A stretch of DNA of 64,000 nucleotides from Winogradskyella thalassocola (GTDB lineage Bacteria; Bacteroidota; Bacteroidia; Flavobacteriales; Flavobacteriaceae): positions 124,001-188,000 of the forward strand of contig NZ_FNCZ01000007.1 in the NCBI RefSeq assembly GCF_900099995.1, in the 5' to 3' direction. Under the pieces are notes generated by a model. The model was given only the letters and a program-made list of their open reading frames with translations. It had not been told where the DNA came from and did not search any database. Of the stretch, positions 10,427-19,579 are shown one piece after another (the stretch's first letter is position 1; each line of letters begins with the position of its first letter). The position numbers were made by a program, and so were the translations under genes.

Positions 10427-10738
10427 ATGACAAAGCTTAAAATAAAATCAGGAGATACAGTAAAAGTTATTGCTGGTGATCACAAAGGATCAGAAGGTAA
10501 AGTGCTTAAAGTATTAATAGATAAGAACAAAGCCATCGTAGAAGGTGTGAACATGGTTAAGAAACATACTAAACCAAGTGCACAAAGCCCTCAAGGTGGA
10601 ATTGTAGAGAAAGAAGCATCTATTCATATTTCAAACTTATCGTTGTTAACTTCAAAAGGAGAAACAACTAGAGTTGGTTATAAAATGGATGGAGATAATA
10701 AAGTGAGATTTTCTAAAAAATCTAATGAAGTAATTTAA
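10427..10738 (+). CDS. rplX: 50S ribosomal protein L24
   Basis: L24 is an assembly-initiating protein near the tunnel exit. I chose the ATG at 10427 ([17 protein letters not shown], 103 residues), which matches the family start. An upstream in-frame TTG at 10415 abuts the rplN stop and would add four residues, which is unlikely. The KOW motif [16 protein letters not shown] is present. The A-rich run just before the ATG fits the start style of its neighbours. Confidence 0.96.
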   Translation: MTKLKIKSGDTVKVIAGDHKGSEGKVLKVLIDKNKAIVEGVNMVKKHTKPSAQSPQGGIVEKEASIHISNLSLLTSKGETTRVGYKMDGDNKVRFSKKSNEVI

Positions 10739-10740
10739 TT

Positions 10741-11292
10741 ATGGCTTACGTTGCAAGATTAAAACAAGAGTATAAGGACAAAATTGTTTCTGCTCTTACG
10801 GAAGAATTTGGATATAAAAATGTAATGCAAGTACCTAAACTTACTAAGATAGTAATATCTAAAGGTGTTGGTGCTGCTGTTGCGGATAAGAAATTAATCG
10901 ATCACGCAGTAGAAGAACTTACAAAAATATCTGGACAGAAAGCTATACACACAATGTCTAAGAAGGATGTTGCTTCTTTTAAGTTACGTAAAGGGATGCC
11001 AATTGGTGCCAAGGTAACTTTAAGAGGAGAACAAATGTATGAATTCTTAGATCGTTTGGTAACTTCAGCTTTACCACGTGTTAGAGATTTTAACGGTATT
11101 AAAGCTACAGGTTTTGATGGACGTGGAAATTATAACTTAGGTGTTACAGAACAAATTATATTCCCAGAAATAGATATTGATAAAGTCAATAAAATTTCAG
11201 GAATGGATATCACATTTGTGACTTCTGCTGAAACAGATAAGGAAGCGAAGTCTTTATTAACAGAACTAGGATTACCTTTTAAAAAGAATTAA
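10741..11292 (+). CDS. rplE: 50S ribosomal protein L5
   Basis: L5 belongs to the central protuberance with 5S rRNA. The 183-residue protein includes [20 protein letters not shown] and GITEQ-like sequence (here [15 protein letters not shown]), which identify the family. It lies 2 bases after rplX and 3 bases before rpsN. Confidence 0.98.
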   Translation: MAYVARLKQEYKDKIVSALTEEFGYKNVMQVPKLTKIVISKGVGAAVADKKLIDHAVEELTKISGQKAIHTMSKKDVASFKLRKGMPIGAKVTLRGEQMYEFLDRLVTSALPRVRDFNGIKATGFDGRGNYNLGVTEQIIFPEIDIDKVNKISGMDITFVTSAETDKEAKSLLTELGLPFKKN

Positions 11293-11295
11293 ATT

Positions 11296-11565
11296 ATGGC
11301 TAAAGAATCAATGAAAGCCCGTGAGGTTAAGCGTTCTAAAACGGTAGCTAAATATGCAGAGAAACGTAAAGCTTTAAAAGAAGCTGGCGATTACGAAGCA
11401 TTACAAAAGTTACCTAAAAATGCTTCACCTATACGTCAGCACAACCGTTGCAAACTTACAGGAAGACCTAAAGGTTATATGAGACAATTTGGTATCTCTC
11501 GTGTAATGTTTAGAGAAATGGCTAACCAAGGTTTAATCCCTGGAGTTAGAAAAGCAAGTTGGTAA
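11296..11565 (+). CDS. rpsN: 30S ribosomal protein S14, zinc-free type
   Basis: S14 is a 30S head protein. The 89-residue length and the presence of a single cysteine ([20 protein letters not shown]) place it in the longer, zinc-independent class rather than the short CxxC zinc class. It ends in [11 protein letters not shown], the canonical tail. A 62-base spacer with a hairpin separates it from rpsH, the largest gap in this part of the operon. Confidence 0.97.
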   Translation: MAKESMKAREVKRSKTVAKYAEKRKALKEAGDYEALQKLPKNASPIRQHNRCKLTGRPKGYMRQFGISRVMFREMANQGLIPGVRKASW

Positions 11566-11576
11566 AATTATAAATT

Positions 11577-11607
11577 GGTTTCAGGTTTGACAAAAGTGTC
11601 GAAAACC
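11577..11607 (+). promoter_or_regulatory. hairpin in the rpsN-rpsH spacer
   Basis: GGTTT at 11577-11581 pairs with AAACC at 11603-11607, and inside it GACA at 11589-11592 pairs with TGTC at 11597-11600, with an internal asymmetric loop between. It lies 21 bases before the S8 start. S8 is a known autoregulator through an rRNA-like mRNA helix in other bacteria, so this is a possible target, but I cannot show mimicry. Confidence 0.35.
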
Positions 11608-11627
11608 GCTACCGCAAATTAATACAT

Positions 11628-12026
11628 ATGAACACAGATCCAATAGCGGATTATTTAACGCGAGTTAGAAACGCAGTAAAGGCAAATCACAGAGTGGTTG
11701 AGATTCCTGCATCTAACTTAAAAAAAGAAATAACTAAGATTTTATTCGATCAAGGATTTATCTTAAGTTATAAATTTGATGATTCTTCAGTACAAGGTAC
11801 TATCAAAATTGCTTTGAAGTACAGCAAAGACACTAAAGAGTCAGTTATCAAAAAAATTCAAAGAATCAGTAAACCAGGTTTACGTAAATATGCTTCTTCT
11901 AACGAAATGCCAAGAATCCTTAACGGATTAGGTATTGCAATTGTTTCTACGTCTCACGGAGTGATGACAGGAAAACAAGCGCAAAGAGAAAATGTTGGTG
12001 GTGAAGTTTTATGTTACGTATACTAA
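11628..12026 (+). CDS. rpsH: 30S ribosomal protein S8
   Basis: S8 is a primary 16S rRNA binding protein of the platform and the classical spc-operon repressor in Escherichia coli. The 132-residue product shows DPIADYLTRVRNAVKA and STSHGVMTGKQAQRENVGGE near the C-terminus, both diagnostic. It follows the only sizeable spacer of the spc part. Confidence 0.98.
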   Translation: MNTDPIADYLTRVRNAVKANHRVVEIPASNLKKEITKILFDQGFILSYKFDDSSVQGTIKIALKYSKDTKESVIKKIQRISKPGLRKYASSNEMPRILNGLGIAIVSTSHGVMTGKQAQRENVGGEVLCYVY

Positions 12027-12038
12027 AAACAGGAAATT

Positions 12039-12581
12039 ATGTCAAGAATAGGTAAAAACCCAATAACAGTTCCTGAAGGTGTAACAGTTGAGATTAAAGA
12101 CAACATGATTACCGCTAAAGGTAAACTTGGAGAATTAACTCAAGAGTATTCAGAGATTGAAATTACATTAGAAGACGGAACTATTACTTTAGAGCGTGCT
12201 TCTGATAAGAAAGATTTAAGAGCAAAACATGGTCTTTATAGAGCATTAATTGCTAATATGATAGAAGGTGTATCAAAAGGCTGGACCAAAGAACTAGAAT
12301 TAGTTGGAGTAGGTTACAGAGCATCAAATCAAGGACAAAAATTAGATTTAGCCGTAGGATTTTCTCATAATATTGTTTTGGACGTCGCTCCAGAAGTAGC
12401 AGTAGAGACAATCTCAGAAAAAGGTAAAAATCCAAGAGTAAAATTAACGTCTTTTGACAAACAATTAGTTGGCCAAGTTGCTGCAAAGATCCGTGGTTTT
12501 AGAAGACCAGAACCTTACAAAGGAAAAGGTATCAAGTTTGTTGGTGAAGAAATTAGAAGAAAAGCAGGTAAATCAGCTTAA
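12039..12581 (+). CDS. rplF: 50S ribosomal protein L6
   Basis: L6 binds near the sarcin-ricin loop and supports factor binding. The 180-residue protein starts MSRIGKNPITVPEGV and contains the duplicated L6 fold with the signature PEPYKGKGIKFVGE. It sits in the standard spc place between rpsH and rplR. Confidence 0.98.
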   Translation: MSRIGKNPITVPEGVTVEIKDNMITAKGKLGELTQEYSEIEITLEDGTITLERASDKKDLRAKHGLYRALIANMIEGVSKGWTKELELVGVGYRASNQGQKLDLAVGFSHNIVLDVAPEVAVETISEKGKNPRVKLTSFDKQLVGQVAAKIRGFRRPEPYKGKGIKFVGEEIRRKAGKSA

Positions 12582-12591
12582 TAATTAAGTT

Positions 12592-12948
12592 ATGGCATTG
12601 ACAAAGAACGAAAGAAGAATAAGAATAAAAAGCAGAATCCGTAAGGTAGTATCTGGTACTGGAACAAGACCAAGATTAGCTGTTTTTAGAAGTAATAAAG
12701 AAATTTATGCTCAGATCGTAGATGATGTAACTGGTAAAACTTTAGCTGCTGCATCTTCAAGAGATAAGGACATTGTAAAGTCTAAAGGAAACAAAACAGA
12801 AGTTGCTGCATTAGTCGGTAAGTCTGTTGGCGAAAAAGCTAAGAAGGCTGGTGTTGAAACTATTTCTTTTGATAGAGGTGGTTACTTATATCATGGAAGA
12901 GTAAAATCATTAGCAGAAGGTGCTAGAGAAGCAGGACTTAAATTTTAA
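12592..12948 (+). CDS. rplR: 50S ribosomal protein L18
   Basis: L18 binds 5S rRNA in the central protuberance. The 118-residue product has [20 protein letters not shown] and the C-terminal block [20 protein letters not shown]. It lies 10 bases after rplF and 6 bases before rpsE. Confidence 0.98.
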   Translation: MALTKNERRIRIKSRIRKVVSGTGTRPRLAVFRSNKEIYAQIVDDVTGKTLAAASSRDKDIVKSKGNKTEVAALVGKSVGEKAKKAGVETISFDRGGYLYHGRVKSLAEGAREAGLKF

Positions 12949-12954
12949 GACATT

Positions 12955-13479
12955 ATGTATCAAAAATATAAAAACGCAGAGCTTGTTAAACCAAGCGGAT
13001 TAGAATTAAAAGATCGCTTAGTTGGCGTTCAGCGTGTAACTAAAGTAACAAAAGGTGGTAGAGCATTTGGTTTTTCTGCAATTGTTGTTGTAGGTGACGA
13101 AACAAATGTTGTAGGACAAGGTTTAGGTAAATCTAAAGATGTAGCTACTGCAATTGCAAAAGCTATAGAAGATGCTAAGAAAAACTTAGTAAGAATTCCT
13201 ATTCTTAAGGGTACAATTCCACATGAACAAAAAGGTAAGTATGGTGGTGCTAGAGTTAACATCATCCCAGCTGCACCTGGTACAGGAGTTATTGCAGGTG
13301 GTGCGGTAAGAGTTGTTCTTGAAGCAGTAGGTATACACGATGTATTATCTAAGTCTCAAGGATCTTCTAACCCTCATAACGTAGTAAAAGCAACTTTTGA
13401 TGCTTTATTACAATTGAGAGATGCTAAATCTGTAGCTAAGGAACGTGGAATTTCACTTGAAAAAGTATTTAACGGATAA
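12955..13479 (+). CDS. rpsE: 30S ribosomal protein S5
   Basis: S5 helps accuracy and mRNA unwinding at the entry tunnel, and its N-terminal loop is where spectinomycin resistance changes occur. The 174-residue product contains [20 protein letters not shown] and [20 protein letters not shown]. The rpmD start follows 10 bases after the stop. Confidence 0.98.
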   Translation: MYQKYKNAELVKPSGLELKDRLVGVQRVTKVTKGGRAFGFSAIVVVGDETNVVGQGLGKSKDVATAIAKAIEDAKKNLVRIPILKGTIPHEQKGKYGGARVNIIPAAPGTGVIAGGAVRVVLEAVGIHDVLSKSQGSSNPHNVVKATFDALLQLRDAKSVAKERGISLEKVFNG

Positions 13480-13489
13480 TCAGGACAAG

Positions 13490-13669
13490 ATGGCAAAGAT
13501 TAAAGTAACTAAAGTAAAAAGTGCAATCAATCGTACTAAAAGACAAAAGCTAACATTAGAAGCTTTAGGTTTAAATAAGATTGGACAAGTAAAAGAGCAC
13601 GAAGCTACATCAAGTATTCTTGGTATGGTTAGAAAAGTTGAACACTTAGTTTCTGTTGAAGAAGCTTAA
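13490..13669 (+). CDS. rpmD: 50S ribosomal protein L30
   Basis: L30 is a small 23S rRNA binding protein. I chose the ATG at 13490 (MAKIKVTKVKSAINR, 59 residues). The frame is open further upstream to an ATG at 13445, but that would overlap the end of rpsE and add a stretch with no family match. The core KVKSAINRTKRQKLTLEALG and GMVRKVEHLV fits the family. Confidence 0.96.
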   Translation: MAKIKVTKVKSAINRTKRQKLTLEALGLNKIGQVKEHEATSSILGMVRKVEHLVSVEEA

Positions 13670-13684
13670 TAATATAACTTAAAA

Positions 13685-14137
13685 ATGGATTTAAGTAATT
13701 TAAAACCTGCAGAAGGTTCAGTAAAAAATCAAGGAAAGCGTATTGGACGTGGACAAGGTTCTGGTAAAGGTGGTACTGCAACTCGTGGTCACAAAGGAGC
13801 AAAGTCTCGTTCAGGTTATTCTAAGAAATTAGGATTCGAAGGTGGTCAAATGCCATTACAAAGACGTGTTCCTAAATTTGGATTTACAAATATTAACAGA
13901 ATAGAGTATCAAGGAGTTAACTTAGATACATTACAGAAGTTAGTAGATGAAAAAGTAATTAAGGATAGTGTTGATTTTGAAACTTTATTAACTCTAGGAT
14001 TAGCTGGTAAAAACGAGCGTGTAAAAATCTTAGGTAGAGGTGAGTTAAAAACAAAATTAACAGTAACTGCTCATAAATTTACTGCTACGGCAAAAGCTGC
14101 TATTGAAGCTGCTGGTGGTGAAGCTGTAACTTTATAG
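13685..14137 (+). CDS. rplO: 50S ribosomal protein L15
   Basis: L15 is a late-assembly large subunit protein. The 150-residue product carries the glycine-rich N-terminal region RIGRGQGSGKGGTATRGHKG and GFEGGQMPLQRRVPKFGF, both diagnostic. It is 9 bases upstream of secY, the usual order. Confidence 0.98.
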   Translation: MDLSNLKPAEGSVKNQGKRIGRGQGSGKGGTATRGHKGAKSRSGYSKKLGFEGGQMPLQRRVPKFGFTNINRIEYQGVNLDTLQKLVDEKVIKDSVDFETLLTLGLAGKNERVKILGRGELKTKLTVTAHKFTATAKAAIEAAGGEAVTL

Positions 14138-14146
14138 GATTATAGG

Positions 14147-15508
14147 ATGAAAATAATAGAAACATTAAAAAACGTTTGGAAGATCACAGAGCTTAAGGAT
14201 AGAATTATCTTAACCTTAGGTTTGTTATTAGTGTATCGTTTTGGTGCTCAGGTAGTATTACCTGGTATTAATATTGATGCCTTGGGTGGTTTACAAGCAG
14301 GTATGGATGGTGGTATATTAGGATTGTTAAATGCATTTACAGGTGGAGCTTTTGCTAATGCCTCAGTATTTGCTTTGGGTATTATGCCTTACATTTCTGC
14401 TTCCATTGTTGTTCAATTAATGGGTATTGCGATTCCTTATTTACAGAAACTTCAGAAAGAAGGAGCTAGTGGTCAGAAGAAAATCACTCAAATTACACGT
14501 TGGTTAACCATCGGTATTTGTTTGGTACAAGCACCTGGTTATTTAGCTAGTATTCCAGGATTATCTGGTTCCTCTTCAATGGGAGCTATGTTGGTTCCTG
14601 GTTTTAGTGAAAATATATTCTATTTTTCTTCAGTAGTTATTTTAGTAACAGGTTGTGTATTCGCAATGTGGTTAGGTGAAAAAATTACAGATAAAGGAAT
14701 TGGTAATGGTATTTCATTATTAATTATGGTTGGTATTATCGCTACTATGCCGCAATCATTTATTCAAAATGCCGCTTCTAGATTAGAAGGTAATGGTGGA
14801 TTTATGATGATATTAATAGAAATGGTAATATGGTTCTTAATTATATTAGCATCTATATTCTTAGTAATGGCAGTTAGAAAGATAGCTGTACAGTATGCAA
14901 GAAGAACTGCTTCTGGTGGTTATGAAAAGAATGTATTTGGTTCACGTCAGTTTTTACCTTTAAAGCTTAATGCTTCGGGTGTAATGCCAATTATCTTTGC
15001 ACAAGCAATTATGTTTGTTCCTAGTTTAATAGGTGGTTCTGCTTGGTTAAAAGACACTAGCACGGGAGTTTGGATGCAGACTAATTTTCAAGACATGTTT
15101 GGTTTTTGGTACAATCTAATATTTGCTTTATTAATTATAGTATTTACCTATTTTTATACGGCAATTACGGTACCAACAAACAAGATGGCAGATGATCTAA
15201 AACGTAGTGGTGGATTTATTCCAGGTATACGTCCAGGATCAGAAACCTCTGAGTATTTAGACAAAATTATGTCACAGATAACCTTACCAGGTTCTATATT
15301 TCTAGCTTTAGTTGCTGTTTTTCCAGCATTCGTTATGAAATTAATGAGCGTGCAAGCAGGTTGGGCATTATTCTTTGGTGGTACATCACTATTAATTATG
15401 GTTGGTGTGGCTATTGATACTATGCAACAGATTAATTCTTATTTATTGAATAAGCATTATGATGGCTTGATGAAAACAGGAAAGAATAGAAAAGCGGTGG
15501 CGCAATAA
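14147..15508 (+). CDS. secY: protein translocase subunit SecY
   Basis: SecY is the channel of the Sec translocon in the inner membrane. The 453-residue protein shows about ten hydrophobic segments. It contains the plug region rich in glycine, ALGIMPYISASIVVQLMGI in the second membrane segment, the QFLPLKLNASGVMPIIFAQA signature, and the cytosolic loop GFIPGIRPGSETSEYLDKI. Within the ribosomal operon it provides coordinated supply of ribosomes and their membrane docking site. Confidence 0.98.
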   Translation: MKIIETLKNVWKITELKDRIILTLGLLLVYRFGAQVVLPGINIDALGGLQAGMDGGILGLLNAFTGGAFANASVFALGIMPYISASIVVQLMGIAIPYLQKLQKEGASGQKKITQITRWLTIGICLVQAPGYLASIPGLSGSSSMGAMLVPGFSENIFYFSSVVILVTGCVFAMWLGEKITDKGIGNGISLLIMVGIIATMPQSFIQNAASRLEGNGGFMMILIEMVIWFLIILASIFLVMAVRKIAVQYARRTASGGYEKNVFGSRQFLPLKLNASGVMPIIFAQAIMFVPSLIGGSAWLKDTSTGVWMQTNFQDMFGFWYNLIFALLIIVFTYFYTAITVPTNKMADDLKRSGGFIPGIRPGSETSEYLDKIMSQITLPGSIFLALVAVFPAFVMKLMSVQAGWALFFGGTSLLIMVGVAIDTMQQINSYLLNKHYDGLMKTGKNRKAVAQ

Positions 15509-15517
15509 GATATAATT

Positions 15518-15733
15518 ATGGCAAAACAAGCAGCAATAGAACAAGACGGAACAATTATAGAAGCATTATCTAATGCTATGTTTCGTGTTGAATTAGAAAA
15601 TGGTCATATAGTGACTGCACATATCTCTGGTAAGATGCGTATGCATTATATTAAGTTATTACCGGGAGATAAAGTGAAATTAGAAATGAGTCCTTACGAT
15701 TTAACGAAGGCTCGCATAACATATAGATACTAA
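15518..15733 (+). CDS. infA: translation initiation factor IF-1
   Basis: IF-1 is a small OB-fold protein that blocks the A site during initiation. The 71-residue product has [20 protein letters not shown] and [20 protein letters not shown], the family signatures. It lies between secY and rpmJ; map, which often separates these genes in other bacteria, is absent here. Confidence 0.98.
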   Translation: MAKQAAIEQDGTIIEALSNAMFRVELENGHIVTAHISGKMRMHYIKLLPGDKVKLEMSPYDLTKARITYRY

Positions 15734-15737
15734 TACG

Positions 15738-15854
15738 ATGAAAGTTAGAGCATCAGTAAAGAAAAGAAGCGCAGACTGTAAGTTGGTGCGCAGAAAAGGT
15801 AGACTTTACGTCATTAACAAAAAGAATCCTAGATTCAAACAAAGACAAGGGTAA
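15738..15854 (+). CDS. rpmJ: 50S ribosomal protein L36, zinc-poor form
   Basis: A 38-residue frame from the ATG at 15738 to TAA at 15852-15854 begins [17 protein letters not shown] and ends RFKQRQG, the L36 signature. Of the usual zinc ligands Cys11, Cys14, Cys27 and His33, only Cys14 is kept; positions 11, 27 and 33 are Ser, Asn and Phe. It therefore should not bind zinc in the normal way. It is 4 bases after infA and 2 bases before rpsM. Confidence 0.97.
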   Translation: MKVRASVKKRSADCKLVRRKGRLYVINKKNPRFKQRQG

Positions 15855-15856
15855 TT

Positions 15857-16231
15857 ATGGCAAGAATTGCAGGTGTAGACATACCAAAACAGAAAAGAGG
15901 AGTTATCTCTTTAACTTATATCTACGGAGTAGGTAGAAGTAGATCTCAAGAAATTTTAGCAGCTGCTAAAGTTGACGAGAACACAAAAGTACAAGATTGG
16001 ACTGACGACGAAATTGGAGCAATCCGTGAAGCTGTTGGAACTTTTAAAATCGAAGGTGAATTACGTTCTGAAACACAAATGAACATTAAGCGATTAATGG
16101 ATATTGGATGTTACAGAGGTATTCGTCATAGAGTTGGTCTTCCATTAAGAGGTCAACGTACTAAGAATAACTCACGTACAAGAAAAGGAAGACGTAAAAC
16201 AGTTGCTAACAAGAAGAAAGTAACTAAGTAA
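15857..16231 (+). CDS. rpsM: 30S ribosomal protein S13
   Basis: S13 sits in the 30S head and forms bridges with the large subunit. The 124-residue product begins [19 protein letters not shown] and has [20 protein letters not shown], the family signature. A 99-base spacer with no clear structure separates it from rpsK. Confidence 0.98.
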   Translation: MARIAGVDIPKQKRGVISLTYIYGVGRSRSQEILAAAKVDENTKVQDWTDDEIGAIREAVGTFKIEGELRSETQMNIKRLMDIGCYRGIRHRVGLPLRGQRTKNNSRTRKGRRKTVANKKKVTK

Positions 16232-16330
16232 TAATAGTCTTTAGTCTATTAGACGTTGGAAAGAATCTGTTTGAAATTTAACGGTTTAGGATTCTAGCGA
16301 CTATAAACTAATACTAAAAGCTAAAATAAA

Positions 16331-16714
16331 ATGGCAAAAGCAAGTACTAAAAAACGTAAAGTTATAGTTGATGCAATAGGAGAAGCACATATCACTGCAT
16401 CTTTTAACAACATCATTATTTCTTTAACAAACAAAAAAGGTGACGTTATTTCTTGGTCATCAGCTGGTAAAATGGGCTTTAGAGGTTCTAAAAAGAATAC
16501 TCCATACGCTGCTCAGTTAGCTGCAGAAGATGCTTCGGCAGTAGCTAAAGAAGCTGGTTTAAAGAAAGTAAAAGTATACGTTAAAGGACCTGGTAACGGT
16601 AGAGAATCTGCAATAAGATCTATACACAATGCAGGTATTGAAGTTTCAGAAATTATTGATGTAACTCCATTACCACATAATGGTTGTCGTCCACCAAAAA
16701 GACGTAGAGTTTAA
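16331..16714 (+). CDS. rpsK: 30S ribosomal protein S11
   Basis: S11 lies on the platform of the small subunit near the Shine-Dalgarno helix region. The 127-residue product contains [20 protein letters not shown] and the C-terminal signature [18 protein letters not shown]. It is followed by a strong hairpin terminator (16773-16818) before rpsD. Confidence 0.98.
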   Translation: MAKASTKKRKVIVDAIGEAHITASFNNIIISLTNKKGDVISWSSAGKMGFRGSKKNTPYAAQLAAEDASAVAKEAGLKKVKVYVKGPGNGRESAIRSIHNAGIEVSEIIDVTPLPHNGCRPPKRRRV

Positions 16715-16772
16715 TTTGAATTCTATTTAGTTTTCTAATTATAACAGTTAGAAATACTTACTCAAATTTATG

Positions 16773-16818
16773 AATAAACTAATATCTCACATTTATGTGC
16801 TGATATTAGTTTATTTTG
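16773..16818 (+). terminator. intrinsic terminator between rpsK and rpsD
   Basis: Bases 16773-16786 (AATAAACTAATATC) are the exact reverse complement of 16802-16815, a 14-bp stem. CACA at 16788-16791 and TGTG at 16796-16799 extend it inside. The 3' arm runs into TTTT. It separates rpsK from the rpsD-rpoA-rplQ set. Confidence 0.75.
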
Positions 16819-16820
16819 TA

Positions 16821-16828
16821 TAAATTTG
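16821..16828 (+). promoter_or_regulatory. -7 promoter box of rpsD-rpoA-rplQ
   Basis: TAAATTTG fits the TAnnTTTG consensus and starts 5 bases after the terminator stem. No clear TTG lies at the right distance upstream, where the terminator arm sits. A leader of about 95 bases would precede rpsD. Confidence 0.55.
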
Positions 16829-16929
16829 CAAACTGAAAAATACTAACAAGTATCAACAAGAGATCAACGATTTTTGAAGGATAAGATTAAGACCTTAATT
16901 CATTTATCACTCTTAAAAAACAATTTAAA

Positions 16930-17535
16930 ATGGCAAGATATACTGGTCCTAAAACTAAAATAGCTCGTAAATTTGGACAAGCTATCTTCGGAGACGACAA
17001 AGCCTTCGAAAAAAGAAATTATCCTCCAGGACAACACGGAAACGCTAGACGTCGTGGGAAAAAATCTGAATACTCTATTCAGTTAATGGAAAAGCAAAAA
17101 GCTAAATATACTTACGGTATATTAGAAAAGCAATTCAGAAATATGTTCAAAAGAGCAACATCTGCTAAAGGAATTACTGGTGAAGTTTTACTTCAATCAT
17201 GTGAGTCTCGTTTAGACAATGTTGTTTATAGAATGGGAATCTCTCCTTCTAGAAGTGGTGCAAGACAATTAGTCTCTCACAGACATATTACAGTTAACGG
17301 TGAAAAGGTAAACATTCCTTCTTACCAATTAAAAGCTGGTGATGTTGTAGGTGTTAGAGAAAAGTCTAAATCATTAGAGGCCATTCAAAATTCATTATCT
17401 AGTTCTAGTAATGTTTTTGAATGGATTACTTGGAATACAAGCACAATGGAAGGTACTTATGTTGCTGTTCCTGCTAGAATTCAAATTCCAGAACAAATCA
17501 ACGAGCAATTGATCGTTGAACTTTACTCTAAATAA
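16930..17535 (+). CDS. rpsD: 30S ribosomal protein S4
   Basis: S4 initiates 30S assembly and is a translational regulator of alpha-type operons in other bacteria. The 201-residue protein has [16 protein letters not shown] at the start and the S4 RNA-binding domain [20 protein letters not shown] followed by [17 protein letters not shown]. It begins the downstream segment of the ribosomal cluster with its own predicted promoter. Confidence 0.98.
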   Translation: MARYTGPKTKIARKFGQAIFGDDKAFEKRNYPPGQHGNARRRGKKSEYSIQLMEKQKAKYTYGILEKQFRNMFKRATSAKGITGEVLLQSCESRLDNVVYRMGISPSRSGARQLVSHRHITVNGEKVNIPSYQLKAGDVVGVREKSKSLEAIQNSLSSSSNVFEWITWNTSTMEGTYVAVPARIQIPEQINEQLIVELYSK

Positions 17536-17565
17536 TAAATTAATCATATTGGTATTTGGCCAAAG

Positions 17566-17595
17566 GATTTATAGTCTTCTTCATACTTATAAATC
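17566..17595 (+). promoter_or_regulatory. hairpin in the rpsD-rpoA spacer
   Basis: GATTTATA at 17566-17573 pairs with TATAAATC at 17588-17595, and the stem continues by two pairs after a one-base bulge. No T-run follows, so a terminator is unlikely. It may affect rpoA translation, but this is weak evidence. Confidence 0.3.
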
Positions 17596-17629
17596 GCGCA
17601 ACTAAATAACAATTAAAACGAAGAATAGT

Positions 17630-18622
17630 ATGGCAATATTAAATTTTCAGAAACCAGATAAAGTAATCATGATTGATTCTACTGATTTCGAAGGTAAATT
17701 TGAATTTAGACCTTTAGAACCAGGATACGGATTAACTGTTGGTAATGCTTTAAGAAGAGTATTATTATCTTCTTTAGAAGGTTTTGCAATTACTTCTGTG
17801 AGAATAGAAGGTGTAGATCATGAGTTTTCTACAATTGCAGGTGTAGTAGAAGATGTGACTGAAATGATTTTGAACTTAAAGCAAGTTAACTTTAAGCGTC
17901 AAATTGATGAAGTTGATAACGAAACTGTTACAATTTCTATCTCAGGACAAAATCAAATTACGGCTGGTGATTTTCAGAAGTTTATCTCTGGTTTCCAAGT
18001 ATTAAATACAGATTTAGTTATCTGTAACTTAGATCCTAAAGTAAACATCAATATGGAATTGACTATTGAAAAAGGAAGAGGTTATGTTCCTGCAGAAGAA
18101 AATAAGAAAGCTTCAGCAGCAATTGGTACTATCTTTACAGATTCAATTTTTACACCAATTCAGAATGTAAAATATGCTATCGAAAACTTCCGTGTTGAGC
18201 AAAAAACGGATTACGAAAAATTAGTTTTTGAAATCAGAACTGATGGCTCTATCAATCCTAAAGATGCTTTAACAGAGGCTGCTAAAATATTAATTCACCA
18301 CTTCATGTTATTCTCTGATGAGCGTATCACTTTAGAAGCTGATGAAATTGCACAGACTGAAACTTATGATGAAGAGTCACTTCACATGAGACAACTATTG
18401 AAAACTAAATTAGTTGATATGGATCTTTCTGTACGTGCTCTTAATTGTTTAAAAGCAGCAGAAGTAGATACTTTAGGAGACTTAGTATCATTCAATAAAA
18501 ACGATTTAATGAAATTCAGAAACTTCGGTAAGAAGTCTTTAACTGAGCTAGAAGAACTAGTGAATGTAAAAGGTTTAAACTTCGGAATGGACTTAAGCAA
18601 ATATAAATTAGATAAAGACTAA
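17630..18622 (+). CDS. rpoA: DNA-directed RNA polymerase subunit alpha
   Basis: Alpha forms the dimer that nucleates RNA polymerase assembly, and its C-terminal domain contacts activators and upstream DNA. The 330-residue protein has the N-terminal motif [20 protein letters not shown] and the C-terminal domain segment [18 protein letters not shown] followed by [14 protein letters not shown]. Both domains and the linker are complete. Confidence 0.98.
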   Translation: MAILNFQKPDKVIMIDSTDFEGKFEFRPLEPGYGLTVGNALRRVLLSSLEGFAITSVRIEGVDHEFSTIAGVVEDVTEMILNLKQVNFKRQIDEVDNETVTISISGQNQITAGDFQKFISGFQVLNTDLVICNLDPKVNINMELTIEKGRGYVPAEENKKASAAIGTIFTDSIFTPIQNVKYAIENFRVEQKTDYEKLVFEIRTDGSINPKDALTEAAKILIHHFMLFSDERITLEADEIAQTETYDEESLHMRQLLKTKLVDMDLSVRALNCLKAAEVDTLGDLVSFNKNDLMKFRNFGKKSLTELEELVNVKGLNFGMDLSKYKLDKD

Positions 18623-18630
18623 ATATAGTT

Positions 18631-18658
18631 TGCCATTTCTATTTTTATGGGAATGGCA
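18631..18658 (+). promoter_or_regulatory. hairpin in the rpoA-rplQ spacer
   Basis: TGCCATT at 18631-18637 pairs with AATGGCA at 18652-18658, with two possible inner pairs. The 116-base spacer also holds A/T-rich sequence. No T-run follows, so the meaning is unclear. Confidence 0.3.
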
Positions 18659-18738
18659 TTCATATTTTAAACAATTATTAATAATCATATTTTGCTCCTC
18701 AATAAAGAGTTTAGTAGCAAGATGAGAAAACAAAAGTC

Positions 18739-19215
18739 ATGAGACACGGTAAAAAATTCAACCACTTAGGTAGACAAACAGCACACAGAAAGTCAATGTT
18801 AGCGAATATGGCTTGTTCTTTAATAGAGCACAAGCGTATTAACACTACTGTTGCTAAAGCGAAAGCTTTAAAGCAGTTTGTAGAGCCTATGATTACAAAA
18901 TCTAAGACAGATACGACGCATAACAGACGTATTGTTATGGCTAAGCTAAGACAAACGGATGCAGTTGCAGAATTGTTTAGAGATGTAGCACCAAAAATAG
19001 GTGATCGTCCAGGTGGATATACAAGAATCATCAAATTAGGAAACAGACTTGGTGATAACGCTGATATGGCAATGATAGAATTAGTTGATTACAACGAAAT
19101 CTACAACGCTGATAAAGCACCTAAGAAAACGACTCGTAGAAGTAGAAGAGGTGGTAGTAAAGCTGCTGCGGCACCAGCTACTGAAACTAAAGCTTCAAAC
19201 GAAGAAGAAGAATAG
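18739..19215 (+). CDS. rplQ: 50S ribosomal protein L17 with C-terminal extension
   Basis: L17 binds 23S rRNA near the tunnel exit. The first about 115 residues match the family ([20 protein letters not shown] and [20 protein letters not shown]). The 158-residue total includes a tail of about 35 residues that is first basic ([15 protein letters not shown]) and ends acidic (NEEEE). Such low-complexity tails are common in Bacteroidota L17. It ends the ribosomal cluster. Confidence 0.97.
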   Translation: MRHGKKFNHLGRQTAHRKSMLANMACSLIEHKRINTTVAKAKALKQFVEPMITKSKTDTTHNRRIVMAKLRQTDAVAELFRDVAPKIGDRPGGYTRIIKLGNRLGDNADMAMIELVDYNEIYNADKAPKKTTRRSRRGGSKAAAAPATETKASNEEEE

Positions 19216-19330
19216 TAAATATGCTAACGAGAGTTCGAGAAGATTTTCAATTCAATGTGAATAAAAAATTTACACTGGCTTTCGTATTATACAAATCTCG
19301 ATTATCGAGTGTTAATAAGCATTAATAAAT

Positions 19331-19366
19331 AAAAAGGATAGACTGTTTCAGTTTATCCTTTTTTTT
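19331..19366 (+). terminator. intrinsic terminator of the ribosomal cluster
   Basis: Bases 19331-19345 pair with 19349-19363 in a 15-bp stem with one G-T wobble and a TTT loop, followed by a T-run. It lies 115 bases after the rplQ stop, inside the 364-base gap before carA. Confidence 0.85.
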
Positions 19367-19397
19367 GGACTTTTGTAAAATTATTGATTGGTCATAT

Positions 19398-19493
19398 GGG
19401 CGTTACTCTACTTCGTGAAAAAGCTACGTAGAGTCAGGCTTTCGGTAGTCGCTCTCTTTTAGGAGTTTCAACAATGCTTCAATCCTTAACGCA
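19398..19493 (+). repeat. structured intergenic element with GCGTTA/TAACGC ends
   Basis: GCGTTA at 19400-19405 and TAACGC at 19487-19492 form the outer ends. Inside, ACTCTAC at 19405-19411 pairs with GTAGAGT at 19428-19434, and CTC/GGAG near 19453-19464 can form a second stem. From memory, similar elements with gggcgtta...taacgc ends recur in intergenic regions of flavobacterial genomes; I cannot verify copies here, as this is the only one seen in the window. Confidence 0.5.
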
Positions 19494-19579
19494 GAAAAGA
19501 TTTTATAGGTATCGAAAAACCTTTAAGGTTCAAAATAGCTCAATAATAAACAACATAACAACAAACAACTAACGCACCA

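Noticed and set aside
13445..13489. Earlier in-frame ATG for rpmD
   Set aside because: It would overlap the end of rpsE and adds residues absent from L30; the ATG at 13490 gives the family start.
16232..16330. Possible tRNA or small RNA in the rpsM-rpsK spacer
   Set aside because: No cloverleaf, T-loop motif or stable hairpin could be drawn.
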